DNA of 64,000 bases from MKSF01 sp037190225 (GCA_037190225.1 JBBCJL010000006.1:186001-250000); one strand, 5' to 3'. Positions 1 through 9,163 are shown, numbered from the stretch's first letter. Made by a program: numbers and translations. Notes: generated by a model from the sequence alone, not told the origin.

Positions 1-1353
1 AAAGATACCGCTGAAGCGGAGAAAGCATTGCTGTTTGATATACCCGAAGCTGATGACGCCGAAGGTGAAAAAGAAGCCGGCACCGTTCCCGCTCCTGAAG
101 CGGTACTGCCGGAAATCCCGGTTCAGCAGGATAATGCTGCCGGAGCGGAACCCGTAGCGGAAACACCGGTGCCGGTACCCGCAAAAACTGCGAACCCGCA
201 GCAGCATAAGCACAACAGGCCCCCGTTCAATATTGAATTTGAAGGTATTATTTTCAGTGAAGGTGTGCTGGAAATGATGCAGGACGGTTACGGCTTTTTA
301 AGAAGCTCCGATTATAACTATTTAAGCTCCCCGGACGATGTGTACGTATCCCCGTCCCAGATCAAATTATTCGGTCTGAAGACCGGTGATACGGTGAAAG
401 GTACCGTAAGGCCGCCCAAGGAAGGAGAAAAATACTTCGCCCTCCTGAAAGTGGAGAGCATTAACGGGCGCAGCCCGGAAGATATCCGCGACAGGGTGCC
501 TTTTGACTACCTGACGCCTTTATTCCCTAATGAAAGATTGAATATTGTGGGTAATACGGGCAGCATCAGCGCGCGTATCATAGATATGGTAGCACCTATC
601 GGTAAAGGGCAAAGGGGCCTCATTGTAGCGCAGCCCAAGACCGGTAAGACCATGCTGCTGAAAGAAGTGGCCAATGCCATTGCCGCCAACCACCCGGAAT
701 GTTATCTGATGATCGTGCTGATAGACGAGCGCCCGGAAGAGGTGACGGATATGCAGCGCAGCGTTAACGCGGAAGTCATAGCCTCTACTTTTGACGAGCC
801 GGCGGAAAAGCACGTCAGGGTATCCAGTATTGCCTTGCAGAAAGCCAAGCGCCTGGTGGAAGTAGGCCATGATGTGGTTATTTTGCTGGACTCCATCACC
901 CGTCTTGCCCGTGCGCACAATACGGTAGCTCCGGCTTCCGGGAAAGTGCTGAGCGGTGGTGTGGAGGCCAATGCCATGCAAAAGCCCAAGCAGTTCTTCG
1001 GTGCCGCCCGTAAGATCGAGAACGGCGGTTCGCTGACCATACTGGCCACAGCCCTGATAGATACAGGCTCCAAAATGGATGAGGTGATCTTTGAAGAGTT
1101 CAAGGGAACCGGTAATATGGAATTGCAGCTGGACAGGAAGCTGGCCAATAAGCGCGTGTTCCCGGCCATTGACATTGTCAACTCGTCCACACGCCGTGAT
1201 GATCTCCTGCATGACAAGGAGACCATGACCCGCCTGTGGATGCTGAGGAACTTTATTGCAGATATGAATTCGGATGAGGCGATGCGCTTTTTACTGAAGC
1301 ATATCAAATCCACTAAAAATAATGCGGAACTGCTCGCGACCATGAATAAATAA
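1..1353 (+). CDS. rho: Transcription termination factor Rho (5' end outside window)
   Basis: Hexameric RNA-dependent ATPase that terminates transcription. The reading frame is open from base 1, and the first possible start inside the window is a TTG at 28, so the gene begins upstream and is cut by the window edge. The visible protein has an acidic, Pro/Ala-rich extension (about 75 residues), then the RNA-binding cold-shock-like domain containing GYGFLRSSDYNYL and DVYVSPSQI. The ATPase core follows with Walker A QPKTGKT near base 631, Walker B VVILLDSITRLARA, and the Q/R-loop region SGGVEANAMQKPKQFFGAARKIE. Long N-terminal extensions are usual in Bacteroidota Rho. The ending matches the family, so the 3' end is intact. 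Gene identity is very secure; only the true start is unknown. Confidence 0.97.
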   Translation, partial: KDTAEAEKALLFDIPEADDAEGEKEAGTVPAPEAVLPEIPVQQDNAAGAEPVAETPVPVPAKTANPQQHKHNRPPFNIEFEGIIFSEGVLEMMQDGYGFLRSSDYNYLSSPDDVYVSPSQIKLFGLKTGDTVKGTVRPPKEGEKYFALLKVESINGRSPEDIRDRVPFDYLTPLFPNERLNIVGNTGSISARIIDMVAPIGKGQRGLIVAQPKTGKTMLLKEVANAIAANHPECYLMIVLIDERPEEVTDMQRSVNAEVIASTFDEPAEKHVRVSSIALQKAKRLVEVGHDVVILLDSITRLARAHNTVAPASGKVLSGGVEANAMQKPKQFFGAARKIENGGSLTILATALIDTGSKMDEVIFEEFKGTGNMELQLDRKLANKRVFPAIDIVNSSTRRDDLLHDKETMTRLWMLRNFIADMNSDEAMRFLLKHIKSTKNNAELLATMNK

Positions 1354-1404
1354 TATCCGTACCCGGTGCCGGTATTTATTTAATATTAAATTTTTAAAGA
1401 TTAT

Positions 1405-1436
1405 TTTGAATTTACAGAATTTATATATTACATTTG
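1405..1436 (+). promoter_or_regulatory. Bacteroidota-type promoter downstream of rho
   Basis: TTTG at 1405-1408, 20 bases, then TACATTTG at 1429-1436. This is an exact fit to the Bacteroidota -33/-7 consensus. Transcription would start near 1442, only about 30 bases before an intrinsic terminator, so it makes either a short RNA or an attenuated leader for radA. Confidence 0.6.
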
Positions 1437-1471
1437 CAATATCATAATTGTGAATTTTTAAAGGGTTAGTT

Positions 1472-1509
1472 AAAAAAGCCACCGCTGAAAAGTGGTGGTT
1501 TTTTTTTAT
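1472..1509 (+). terminator. Intrinsic terminator between rho and radA
   Basis: Stem CCACCGCT, loop GAAA, stem AGTGGTGG (one G-T pair), flanked by an A run on the left and nine Ts on the right. It can end rho transcripts and also the short transcript from the promoter at 1405. Confidence 0.85.
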
Positions 1510-1512
1510 TTT

Positions 1513-1532
1513 GCACCGGGGAACCCCGGTGC
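1513..1532. repeat. Perfect GC-rich inverted repeat
   Basis: GCACCGGGG, AA, CCCCGGTGC: nine-base arms with a two-base spacer, directly after the rho terminator and upstream of the radA start region. There is no T tract, so it is not a classical terminator. It could stabilise a leader RNA or be a protein-binding site. Confidence 0.5.
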
Positions 1533-1556
1533 TTTCCCATCGTTTCCCGGACAAGG

Positions 1557-2999
1557 GTGACAGGCCCTGAAAGCATATCATTACATAAAGCATTTCATTG
1601 TTGTTTAAAACTATTTCCTATCAAGACAAATAAAATAAAGACGGTCTACTATTGCCAGCAGTGCGGCAATGAAAGCCCCAAATGGTCAGGGCAGTGCAGC
1701 GCCTGCGGCGCCTGGAACACTATGGTGGAGGAAAAGGTGATCAAAGGTGCTGCGGCGGCCCAGGGACCCGGCTGGATGCAGCACATGCCCGCTGTTCCCG
1801 GTACGGCGGCGCCGCAGCTGCTGATCGATGTGCAGGCGGAGCAGCTGCCCCGTATCCGTACATCGGACGATGAGCTGAACAGGGTGCTGGGCGGTGGTAT
1901 CGTACCGGGTTCCGTGACGCTGGTAGCAGGAGAGCCTGGCATCGGCAAATCGACACTATTCCTGCAATGCGCCCTGAAAAGCAACCTGGGAAAGGTATTG
2001 TATATTTCAGGTGAGGAATCGGCCCACCAGATCAAAATGCGGGCTGACCGGATCGGCTTTGACAACCGGGAGGTATATATCCTGAACGAGACCCGTATGG
2101 AAACGGCTTTCCAGGCCATTAAGCAGATAGCGCCCCGCTGGATCATCGTGGACTCTATCCAGACGCTGCAATCGGAGCTGCTGGAATCTGCTGCTGGAAG
2201 CGTGGCGCAGGTAAGGGAATGCGCGGCCGCTTTTCAGTATCTCGCCAAGCAGACGCATATCCCCGTTACCATTATCGGTCATATTACCAAGGACGGCAGC
2301 ATTGCCGGGCCCAAGATACTGGAGCACGTGGTGGATACCGTCCTGCAGTTCGAGGGCGACCGTAATTTCAATTACCGGATCCTGAGAACGCATAAGAACC
2401 GGTTTGGCTCTACATCGGAGATCGGCATCTACGAAATGACCGCCAGCGGTATGAGAGGTGTCGCGAACGCTTCCGAGCTGCTGATAAGCCGGCAGGAGGA
2501 TATGCAGAGCGGTGTGGCATATGCCACCACCCTGGAAGGCAATCGCGCCCTGATGATAGAGGTGCAGGCCCTGGTATCTCCTTCCGTATATGGCACCCCC
2601 CAGCGTACAGCCAATGGATTTGACCTTAAAAGGCTGCAGCTGCTGCTGGCGGTGCTGGAAAAGAGAGGCGGGTTCCACTTCGGGGTAAAGGATGTCTTTC
2701 TGAACATAGCGGGAGGTCTTAAAATAGATAACCCGGGAATTGACCTGGCCATTACTATGGCGCTGCTGTCGTCCTACGAGGATGTCATGCTGCCTAAAAA
2801 CTATTGCTTTATAGGTGAAGTAGGGTTGAGCGGCGAGATCCGCGGCGTAAACAAGATAGAGCAGCGCTTGCAGGAAGCGGTGAAAATGGGCATGGAGTTT
2901 GCGGTCGTACCGAAGCATTCTATCAAGGGCCAGGTCAGGAATGATATAAAGCTGCTGGAGGCGGGCAAGCTGGAAGAGGCCTACAGGCTGTTCTTTTAA
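1557..2999 (+). CDS. radA: DNA repair / branch-migration ATPase RadA
   Basis: RadA (Sms) is a RecA-related helicase that processes recombination intermediates. The order of features is typical: an N-terminal zinc finger (CQQC and CSAC pairs flanking NESPKWSGQ), a RecA-like ATPase with Walker A GEPGIGKST, the RadA-specific KNRFG motif (HKNRFGST), and a C-terminal Lon-protease-like domain ending in KLLEAGKLEEAYRLFF. The start is unclear. The frame offers a GTG at 1557, which adds about 25 residues not expected in the family, or rare codons such as ATC at 1620 just before KTNKIKTVYYC, where homologues usually begin. No ATG lies in frame before the zinc finger. Function is secure; the first 20-28 residues are not. 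Confidence 0.93.
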   Translation: MTGPESISLHKAFHCCLKLFPIKTNKIKTVYYCQQCGNESPKWSGQCSACGAWNTMVEEKVIKGAAAAQGPGWMQHMPAVPGTAAPQLLIDVQAEQLPRIRTSDDELNRVLGGGIVPGSVTLVAGEPGIGKSTLFLQCALKSNLGKVLYISGEESAHQIKMRADRIGFDNREVYILNETRMETAFQAIKQIAPRWIIVDSIQTLQSELLESAAGSVAQVRECAAAFQYLAKQTHIPVTIIGHITKDGSIAGPKILEHVVDTVLQFEGDRNFNYRILRTHKNRFGSTSEIGIYEMTASGMRGVANASELLISRQEDMQSGVAYATTLEGNRALMIEVQALVSPSVYGTPQRTANGFDLKRLQLLLAVLEKRGGFHFGVKDVFLNIAGGLKIDNPGIDLAITMALLSSYEDVMLPKNYCFIGEVGLSGEIRGVNKIEQRLQEAVKMGMEFAVVPKHSIKGQVRNDIKLLEAGKLEEAYRLFF

Positions 3000-3148
3000 G
3001 ATATGGCCGTAGGCTTCCGGGTGGTAACAGGGCTGTATTGATGAAGGATACGGAGCGTGCCTTGCGCTTTTACCTCGGCAAGCTGCGGTACCCGGATGAA
3101 ATTTGAAGATAGGTGATGCTGTGCCTTTTATATTTTATTACTTTTCAA

Positions 3149-3156
3149 TACATTTG
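3149..3156 (+). promoter_or_regulatory. -7 promoter element of the 3171-7130 cluster
   Basis: TACATTTG (TAnnTTTG) lies 15 bases before the first start codon. The -33 position about 20 bases upstream reads CTTTTA, a weak match. It would transcribe the three following genes as one unit. Confidence 0.45.
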
Positions 3157-3170
3157 CTATAAAAGGAAAT

Positions 3171-3845
3171 ATGAAGCATCAGATATTGGGATGGTTGCTG
3201 CTGATAATGGCTACCGTATGCTCTTCCTGCTTTGAGATAGTGGAGGAGATCCAGCTGCAGGAGAACGGCTCCGGGCAGTTTACCCTTATTGTTAATATGA
3301 GCGAGAGCAAGGTGAAGCTGCATTCTGTCATGTCACTGGATAGTGTTCAGGGCTATAAGGTGCCCACAAAGACGGAGATCAGCCGGCAGATGAGCAATAT
3401 CAGGCAAAAACTGGGCAGCATCCCGGGACTTACCAATGCACAGGTCAGCTTTGATTACAATGAATTTATCGGCACCATTAAATTCAGCTTTAAAAGCGTG
3501 GACCAGATCAATGCGGCTATGAGCGTGATTATGGACGCCTATAAGGTGAAGGATTACTCGGTTCCCTATTATCAGTATAATGCCGCGCACCGGCTTTTTA
3601 CACGGACCTTCAATACGCTGCCTAAAACACTGGCACAATATAACAGGCTGAAAAAAGAGGACAGGGAGATTTTCCAGAAGGCCAGGTTTACATCGGTCTT
3701 TAAGTTCAGCAGGGAGATCAGGCAATCCGATAATGCCCTTGCCAAAGTATCCAATAATAAAAAGGCGGTGATGCAGCAGACCAGTATGCATAATGTGATC
3801 ACCAACACTACCAGAATCAATCAAAGCATCACTTTAGAAAAATAA
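3171..3845 (+). CDS. Lipoprotein of unknown function, first gene of a three-gene cluster
   Basis: A 224-residue protein with a lipoprotein signal: hydrophobic stretch GWLLLIMATV followed by CSSC, so the lipidated Cys is near residue 20. The mature part starts FEIVEEIQLQENGSGQF, a pattern seen in Bacteroidota outer-membrane-associated lipoproteins whose function is not established. The C-terminal half is rich in K, R, Q and N and has no recognisable motif. The start is the ATG after AAAAGGAA. Four bases separate its stop from the next gene, whose stop in turn overlaps the third gene, so the three are almost certainly co-transcribed. No catalytic motif was seen, and no function is assigned. Confidence 0.75.
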   Translation: MKHQILGWLLLIMATVCSSCFEIVEEIQLQENGSGQFTLIVNMSESKVKLHSVMSLDSVQGYKVPTKTEISRQMSNIRQKLGSIPGLTNAQVSFDYNEFIGTIKFSFKSVDQINAAMSVIMDAYKVKDYSVPYYQYNAAHRLFTRTFNTLPKTLAQYNRLKKEDREIFQKARFTSVFKFSREIRQSDNALAKVSNNKKAVMQQTSMHNVITNTTRINQSITLEK

Positions 3846-3849
3846 GACA

Positions 3850-5796
3850 ATGAAGAAAAGAGTTTTACTGATCGCTTCCCTGGCCTTAGGATATGCCGGC
3901 GGTACATTTGCCCAGGACCTGAGAAGATACATCCCAAATGATATCCAGCTGCTGGCTGAAATAGACGGCAGGGAAGTCCATAAATATATTAAGGATCCCG
4001 CGTTGCAGACGCATTTCCTTACCAGGCCTTTTATCGAGGAATTCGTTAATAATTTTACGGATGACGCGGATGAATTCAGGCTGGAAACCCTGGGTATCAA
4101 CTCCGATGCCAGGTCTTACTATTATTATAAATATACGGACAGCATTGCTTATACGGTGCAGATGTATGAATTGAAGGATGTGCATACGTTTACGGAAAAA
4201 ATGGCTTCGCTGGAGACAGTGGCTATGCGGGATGCCGGTAATTTCAAATGTGTGAAATTCGGCGAGCATATATATGTATGGAACACCAATATCCTGTATA
4301 TAATCAAGGGCGATCTGCACACGTATTATTACTATTCACGGGAAAATAATCCCTATGGTCTTAGGAATGTCAATTTTTACGATTTCTACGACTACCAGGA
4401 AGATCCCGAAGAGGACGATGAGGAGACTGTTACCATAGCAGCGGATACTGCGGTGATGCACGATGCCCCCGAGGTTCTGGTAGCGGCAGATGATGCAGAC
4501 GATGAGGATGCGGGTATGGCGGAACCTCCTCCGGCGGCCTTCGACTGGCACGGCAGCAGCTCCAGCCCGGAATATAAGGCTGCTATGACCTCCTATGACA
4601 GTGCCTATGGCCGTCAGCAGCAGATCAGGGATTCCATCGCCGACCTGCTGACCCTGCAGTATATTGAGGAGCTGTCCCGCAACAGGTCTTCCATACTGGA
4701 TGATAAGAACTTCCGTAAGACATCCGGGGATAACAGGTATGCCAACCTGTATGTCAAGAATATTCACCAGCTGCTGAAGCGTGACTATACCTATGGGTAT
4801 TTCAATGCTTTCGGATCGCTTTCCGGTTTTAGTCCCTATGAATATTACAATATGAACCTGGAGATCGACCGTGGTAAGGTAGTGCTCCATTATGAAGTGG
4901 GTATGACCCGGCAGCAGGCCAGGCAGTACAGGAAGATCGAGCAGCGTAAGCTTAACAGGAAGCTCCTGAAATATGTCAATACGGACAAAAATATTGCGGG
5001 ACTCGGCTATGCCTTTAATACGGAAAACTATATGCACTACTCCTATGATATGGTAAAGCAGCTGGCATCTGATAAGACCCTTATAGGAGAAAGCCAGAAA
5101 ATACTGGTGGACGTGCTGGAGCTGCTGCTTGATGAGAAAGCTATAGGGAAGGCCTATAAAGGCGATGGCCTGTTCCTTGTGACCGGCATCACCCCTTATA
5201 AATATACCTATACTTCTTACGACTACGAAGAAGATGAAGACGGGGATTTCACCTATAAGGAGACAAAAAAGGAAAAGGAAGAGAACCTGCCCGACTTCCT
5301 GTTCATGTATTCTACGGAGAATCCCGGTATCCATCGTAAGCTGCTGGAATACGCCCTGAATGCAGAAGCTGTGAAGAAAAAGAATGGCATATATACCTTC
5401 AGCATGAGTGACCGTAATCCTTACCGCCTGCATTTGCTGGTGAAGAACGGGATCGTATTCCTCGGTACCAGCATCAGGGAAATGGAAGCCATCGCGTTTG
5501 ATAAATATGAAGGCAAGACAACCTGCGGCATCCGTAAGAAATTCAGGAAAAATACGGTCTATGGCTTCGCGGAGCCTCAGAAGCTGCAGAGCCTGATAAA
5601 AACCGATGAGCTGACACGCAGCATAAAGATCAATAACACGCTGGGCAGCCTGGGATACTTTGAATGGACGCACCCTAAGCTGAAATGCGGTAAAAGAAGC
5701 AGAGGTAAGATCACAGCATATACGCCGGCGGCTACCGATAACGGAATGGACTATATACTGAATACTATTGACAATATCTTAGACCTGACCAGATAA
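3850..5796 (+). CDS. Large secreted protein, possibly DUF4836-like; second gene of cluster
   Basis: A 648-residue protein with a clear signal peptide (KKRVLLIASLALGYAGGTFAQ). The mature chain opens DLRRYIPNDIQLLAEIDG, which recalls the DUF4836 family of Bacteroidota periplasmic proteins; that is a family resemblance only. A strongly acidic linker (residues about 180-230, runs of D and E) separates two halves, and another acidic/Tyr-rich stretch (YDYEEDEDGDFTYKE) sits near residue 460. The protein is notably rich in Tyr. It has no membrane helix after the signal and no lipobox. Its stop overlaps the start of the next gene (TAATG). It probably acts in the periplasm or at the outer membrane together with its two neighbours. 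Confidence 0.75.
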   Translation: MKKRVLLIASLALGYAGGTFAQDLRRYIPNDIQLLAEIDGREVHKYIKDPALQTHFLTRPFIEEFVNNFTDDADEFRLETLGINSDARSYYYYKYTDSIAYTVQMYELKDVHTFTEKMASLETVAMRDAGNFKCVKFGEHIYVWNTNILYIIKGDLHTYYYYSRENNPYGLRNVNFYDFYDYQEDPEEDDEETVTIAADTAVMHDAPEVLVAADDADDEDAGMAEPPPAAFDWHGSSSSPEYKAAMTSYDSAYGRQQQIRDSIADLLTLQYIEELSRNRSSILDDKNFRKTSGDNRYANLYVKNIHQLLKRDYTYGYFNAFGSLSGFSPYEYYNMNLEIDRGKVVLHYEVGMTRQQARQYRKIEQRKLNRKLLKYVNTDKNIAGLGYAFNTENYMHYSYDMVKQLASDKTLIGESQKILVDVLELLLDEKAIGKAYKGDGLFLVTGITPYKYTYTSYDYEEDEDGDFTYKETKKEKEENLPDFLFMYSTENPGIHRKLLEYALNAEAVKKKNGIYTFSMSDRNPYRLHLLVKNGIVFLGTSIREMEAIAFDKYEGKTTCGIRKKFRKNTVYGFAEPQKLQSLIKTDELTRSIKINNTLGSLGYFEWTHPKLKCGKRSRGKITAYTPAATDNGMDYILNTIDNILDLTR

Positions 5797-7130
5797 TGAA
5801 CTTTAAACGCATATTTATAGCAGTGGCAGCAATCGTATCGTTGCTGCTATTGTGTTTTGTGATATACTACCGGATCAGCATCAATAAGGCCAACAGCGCA
5901 CCTATACATAACGATGCCAGCTGGGTCATAAAGATTGATGGCGTGGAGATAGGCAAGGAGCTGCTGGGCGACCTGCTGTTCGGCGGCGGGGACAGGGGGC
6001 TTACGGACTCTACACAGTTCAGGGTTGTAAGGGGTATGACCATCCCGTTGCTGGTATATGTCTATAATACCAGGGAGCATCCCACATCCTTCTTTACGTC
6101 CGCTATCCTGCATGATGAAAAGGTGCTGATGAGCAACCTGAAGCATCAGAACACCTGGGTGCCGGTAGACACATTTGAGCATATCTATAAGAATACGGAA
6201 TCCAATTTTTACATCACTTATAACAGGACCCACGTATTCATTGCCTGGAACCTGAACAGCTCCTCCGCTATACGGCAGTTCTGGGAAATAGCCACAGGGA
6301 CCAATACCACTCCCTACAGGCGGACTTCCTATTATAAGGAGCTGCTCGATAAAGGTATCGTAGCGGCCACGAATCATATTGATAATTTCTTCCTGGACTT
6401 TAAGGAGGATGAAGTTGAAATAGAAGGATTGCTGAGCTGGGCCAGGCATCCCGGAGCGCCGCTGCACCTTCATAAGAACAGCGTAAAGGAGCATGCTTTA
6501 TGGTATTCCTGCATCCATACGCAGACAGACCTCGGGCTGAACTCGTTTGTAAAATTCGTCCCTGCCGTGGACTCCTTCATGCAGGTGCTTATTCCGCCGG
6601 GGAATACCAATTTCTGCCTGCAGTTTGATACCACCCTCGTAAAATATAAGGAAACGAGCGTGTCCTATGAATATGATGATAACTTTACCAAAATAACAAA
6701 GGAAGTGATCGTGGAACATGAAACGCCCCGTGTAATCGCGGGCTTCTGCACCAATGGCGATCTTCGCTATTTTGCCGATGGCAGGACCAGCCTGGTATCC
6801 AGGACCTATTTTCCTTTGTTCCCCCTGTATTACAGGAATTACGGCGCTTATAATGTAATGAGCAATGCGGACAGGTTCAGGAATGAATTTGAGCAGTCGC
6901 GCGAATCATCCTGTGCCTTTCAGTGGTACACCAACGTATCCCAGCTTAAAAATTTCCCGCCGTTCAATAATTATTCCGGCTATATTGATATCCTGAGCAA
7001 TATCGACCTGTCGGGGGCTTATACAGGTAATGACCAGATCGCGGTGTCAGGCAGGATACAGCTGCTCCCCAGGCGCCAGAATGCTTTAAAGACCATTTAC
7101 CGCCATTACAGCAATATCAGTTTCCGTTAA
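5796..7130 (+). CDS. Membrane-anchored periplasmic protein of unknown function; third gene of cluster
   Basis: A 444-residue protein with one N-terminal transmembrane helix (about residues 5-25, IFIAVAAIVSLLLLCFVIYY) and no lipobox, so most of it should face the periplasm. The exported part begins with ASWVIKIDGVEIGKELLGDLLFGG, which resembles the start of the preceding protein (DIQLLAEIDGREVHKYI). The two may therefore be distant paralogues. No enzyme motif was seen. It starts inside the stop codon of the upstream gene, strong evidence for translational coupling. Nothing indicates a pathway; a role in envelope maintenance is conceivable but only inferred. Confidence 0.72.
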   Translation: MNFKRIFIAVAAIVSLLLLCFVIYYRISINKANSAPIHNDASWVIKIDGVEIGKELLGDLLFGGGDRGLTDSTQFRVVRGMTIPLLVYVYNTREHPTSFFTSAILHDEKVLMSNLKHQNTWVPVDTFEHIYKNTESNFYITYNRTHVFIAWNLNSSSAIRQFWEIATGTNTTPYRRTSYYKELLDKGIVAATNHIDNFFLDFKEDEVEIEGLLSWARHPGAPLHLHKNSVKEHALWYSCIHTQTDLGLNSFVKFVPAVDSFMQVLIPPGNTNFCLQFDTTLVKYKETSVSYEYDDNFTKITKEVIVEHETPRVIAGFCTNGDLRYFADGRTSLVSRTYFPLFPLYYRNYGAYNVMSNADRFRNEFEQSRESSCAFQWYTNVSQLKNFPPFNNYSGYIDILSNIDLSGAYTGNDQIAVSGRIQLLPRRQNALKTIYRHYSNISFR

Positions 7131-7201
7131 GTGTGGAACCGTTCTGTATAGCCGCAGATAAGGATATCTTCATTATTCCAGTAAAGTGAGATACGGGTAT
7201 T

Positions 7202-8095
7202 CTACTCTTCCAGTATCTCTTCAATATGCTTCCTGATGTTCTCTGCCATTTTCTCCATAGGCAGGTCGTTGGCATCCGTACCGAAGGGGTCTTCGATCTC
7301 TTCCGCGATGATCTCAAGGCTCATCAGCACATAAAATACAAACACTACAATAAGCGCCACATAATATCCCAGGCTGAATACATAGCCGAAAGGAAGCGTG
7401 AGGACGTAAATAACAATGAACTTCTTTATAAAGCTGCTGTAAGAATAGGGGATGGGCGTGTTCTTGATGCGTTCGCAGGCGCCGCAGATATTGGTAAACG
7501 CGGTCATTTCATTATTGAGCAGGAGCCACTGCTCCGCGGAGAGCTTTCCTTCCTTGTGGAGCTGGCTGATATGGGCTACCATCAGGCGGGCCAGCTGATT
7601 CGGCTGGTGCTTGGCCATATCGCCGGGCCGGGTCAGCAGGCTTTCCATGCCGGCATCCAGCATCAGCCGGGTGCTGTCTGCCCGGAGGTGGTACTTCAGT
7701 ATCTTGGCGTACAGCGGGATGGTCTTACGGAAAAAGCTCCTGCTGTGCCGGTTATCTTCAGATAAAATAGCATGCAGCTTCATGGCCAGGTTCCGGCTGG
7801 CATTCACCAGCTCGCCCCATTGCTTACGGCCTTCCCACCAGCGGTCATAAGCCGTATTGGTCCTGAATACCAGCAGCATGGAGATGGCAAAGCCCAGCAG
7901 GCTGTGCATGACCGGGAGGTTCTTGACCCAGGAGTTCGCCTGCAGGTGCAGCTGCAGGTAATTGATCTCCCAGTAGGCGATGCCCAGGCAGAAGATGCCG
8001 ACACCCAGCATCAGGGGCCATAATTGCCGGAGCGTATCGGATTTATTAATGTTCAGGATGGCCTTGAACCAATCCTTGGGGTTGTATATTTCCAT
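7202..8095 (-). CDS. Bestrophin-like anion channel family protein (UPF0187/YneE type)
   Basis: A 297-residue inner-membrane protein. The signature LLVFRTNTAYDRWWEGRKQWG, after a hydrophobic helix ending HSLLGFAISM, is diagnostic of bacterial bestrophin homologues, which form pentameric ion channels. Further helices lie at about residues 28-45 and 225-260 (FIVIYVLTLPFGYVFSLGYYVALIVVFVFYVLM). The C-terminus LEIIAEEIEDPFGTDANDLPMEKM also fits the family. The ATG start gives MEIYNPKDWF, which is the expected N-terminus. It runs convergent to the 5796 gene and lies downstream of thiL on the same strand with a 33-base gap, so the two may share a transcript. Its physiological ion is not known from sequence. 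Confidence 0.9.
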   Translation of the reverse strand: MEIYNPKDWFKAILNINKSDTLRQLWPLMLGVGIFCLGIAYWEINYLQLHLQANSWVKNLPVMHSLLGFAISMLLVFRTNTAYDRWWEGRKQWGELVNASRNLAMKLHAILSEDNRHSRSFFRKTIPLYAKILKYHLRADSTRLMLDAGMESLLTRPGDMAKHQPNQLARLMVAHISQLHKEGKLSAEQWLLLNNEMTAFTNICGACERIKNTPIPYSYSSFIKKFIVIYVLTLPFGYVFSLGYYVALIVVFVFYVLMSLEIIAEEIEDPFGTDANDLPMEKMAENIRKHIEEILEE

Positions 8096-8128
8096 AGAGA
8101 TCTTGTATTGCCGTACAGAAAAATAGGG

Positions 8129-9163
8129 CTATTTTTTGAATGCCTGCCATCCCTGTGCTTCCAGGGGATGCTTATTGCCTTTCCTGGTAGTGATGTGCAG
8201 TTGGCCCGGCTGGTCCGTTATATAGCCGACAACGCTGATCTGCTCGGAAAACTTGATATGCTCATAGGCCTCCTGCGGTACGGTAAAAAGCAGCTCGTAA
8301 TCCTCCCCGCCGCTCAGGGCGCAGGCGGTAGGGTCTATCTCGAATTTGAATGCCACTTCGCGCATCTCTTCATGAAAAGGGATCTTATCCTCGAATATTT
8401 CGCAGCCCACTTCACTCTGCGTGCAGATGTGGAACAGCTCGGAGCTTAAGCCGTCGCTGATATCGATCATAGAGGTGGGGACGATGCCTTTTTCTTCCAG
8501 CCATTCTGTAATATCCAGGCGGGCTTCCGGCTTCAGTATTTTGCCGATGCAGTGGGTCCTGTTATCCAGGTCGGGCTGTACTTCGGGATGTTCCAGGAAT
8601 ATCTTCTTCTCCCGCTCCAGCAGGGTCAGTCCCATAAAGGCGGCACCGAGGTCGCCTGTCACGCAGATGAGGTCGTTCGGCCTGGCTCCCTTCCGGGTCA
8701 CATACCGGCCTTCCAGGACTTCACCGATGGCTGTGACGCTGATATTGAAGCCTTTGGGAGAGCTGGTCGTATCTCCGCCGATAAGATCTACATTATATTT
8801 TTCACAGGCGATATAAACGCCTTCATAGAACTCTTCCAACGCTTCCACTGAAAAGCGGTTGGAGACGGCAATATTCAGTAAAATATGGGTCGGTGTTGCG
8901 TTCATGGCGCAGATATCCGATACGTTGACGGCTACGGATTTATAGCCCAGGTGCTTCAGCGGCGTATAGCTGAGATCAAAATGTATGCCTTCTATCAGCA
9001 TGTCAGAAGAGATCACGGTCTGCTTGCCCAGATGATCAATAACAGCACCATCGTCTCCTACGGCCAGAAGGGTGCTGGCCTGCCTGATCTCGTTATTTTT
9101 GGTCAGATGCTGTATGAGCCCGAATTCTCCTAAGGTGCTGATATCTGTTCTGGATGCTGACAT
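8129..9163 (-). CDS. thiL: Thiamine-monophosphate kinase
   Basis: ThiL phosphorylates thiamine monophosphate to the active cofactor thiamine diphosphate in the cytoplasm. The 344-residue length fits. Family motifs are visible: LLAVGDDGAVI with the conserved acidic pair, SSDMLIEGIHFDLSYTPLKHLGYKSVAVNVSDICAM, VDLIGGDTTSSP, and the C-terminal SMIDISDGLSSELFHI and CALSGGEDYELLFTV. All metal/nucleotide-binding acidic clusters are present. No other thiamine gene and no TPP riboswitch is visible nearby. It is transcribed away from the 9322 operon, with which it shares the 158-base intergenic region. Confidence 0.95.
   Translation of the reverse strand: MSASRTDISTLGEFGLIQHLTKNNEIRQASTLLAVGDDGAVIDHLGKQTVISSDMLIEGIHFDLSYTPLKHLGYKSVAVNVSDICAMNATPTHILLNIAVSNRFSVEALEEFYEGVYIACEKYNVDLIGGDTTSSPKGFNISVTAIGEVLEGRYVTRKGARPNDLICVTGDLGAAFMGLTLLEREKKIFLEHPEVQPDLDNRTHCIGKILKPEARLDITEWLEEKGIVPTSMIDISDGLSSELFHICTQSEVGCEIFEDKIPFHEEMREVAFKFEIDPTACALSGGEDYELLFTVPQEAYEHIKFSEQISVVGYITDQPGQLHITTRKGNKHPLEAQGWQAFKK

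Noticed and set aside
3041..3106. Short frame reading MKDTERALRFYLGKLRYPDE, resembling the start of a glyoxalase/VOC domain
   Set aside because: Only about 21 codons before a stop; resemblance is to a loose motif and could be chance. No other VOC segment is nearby, so it is not listed as a pseudogene.
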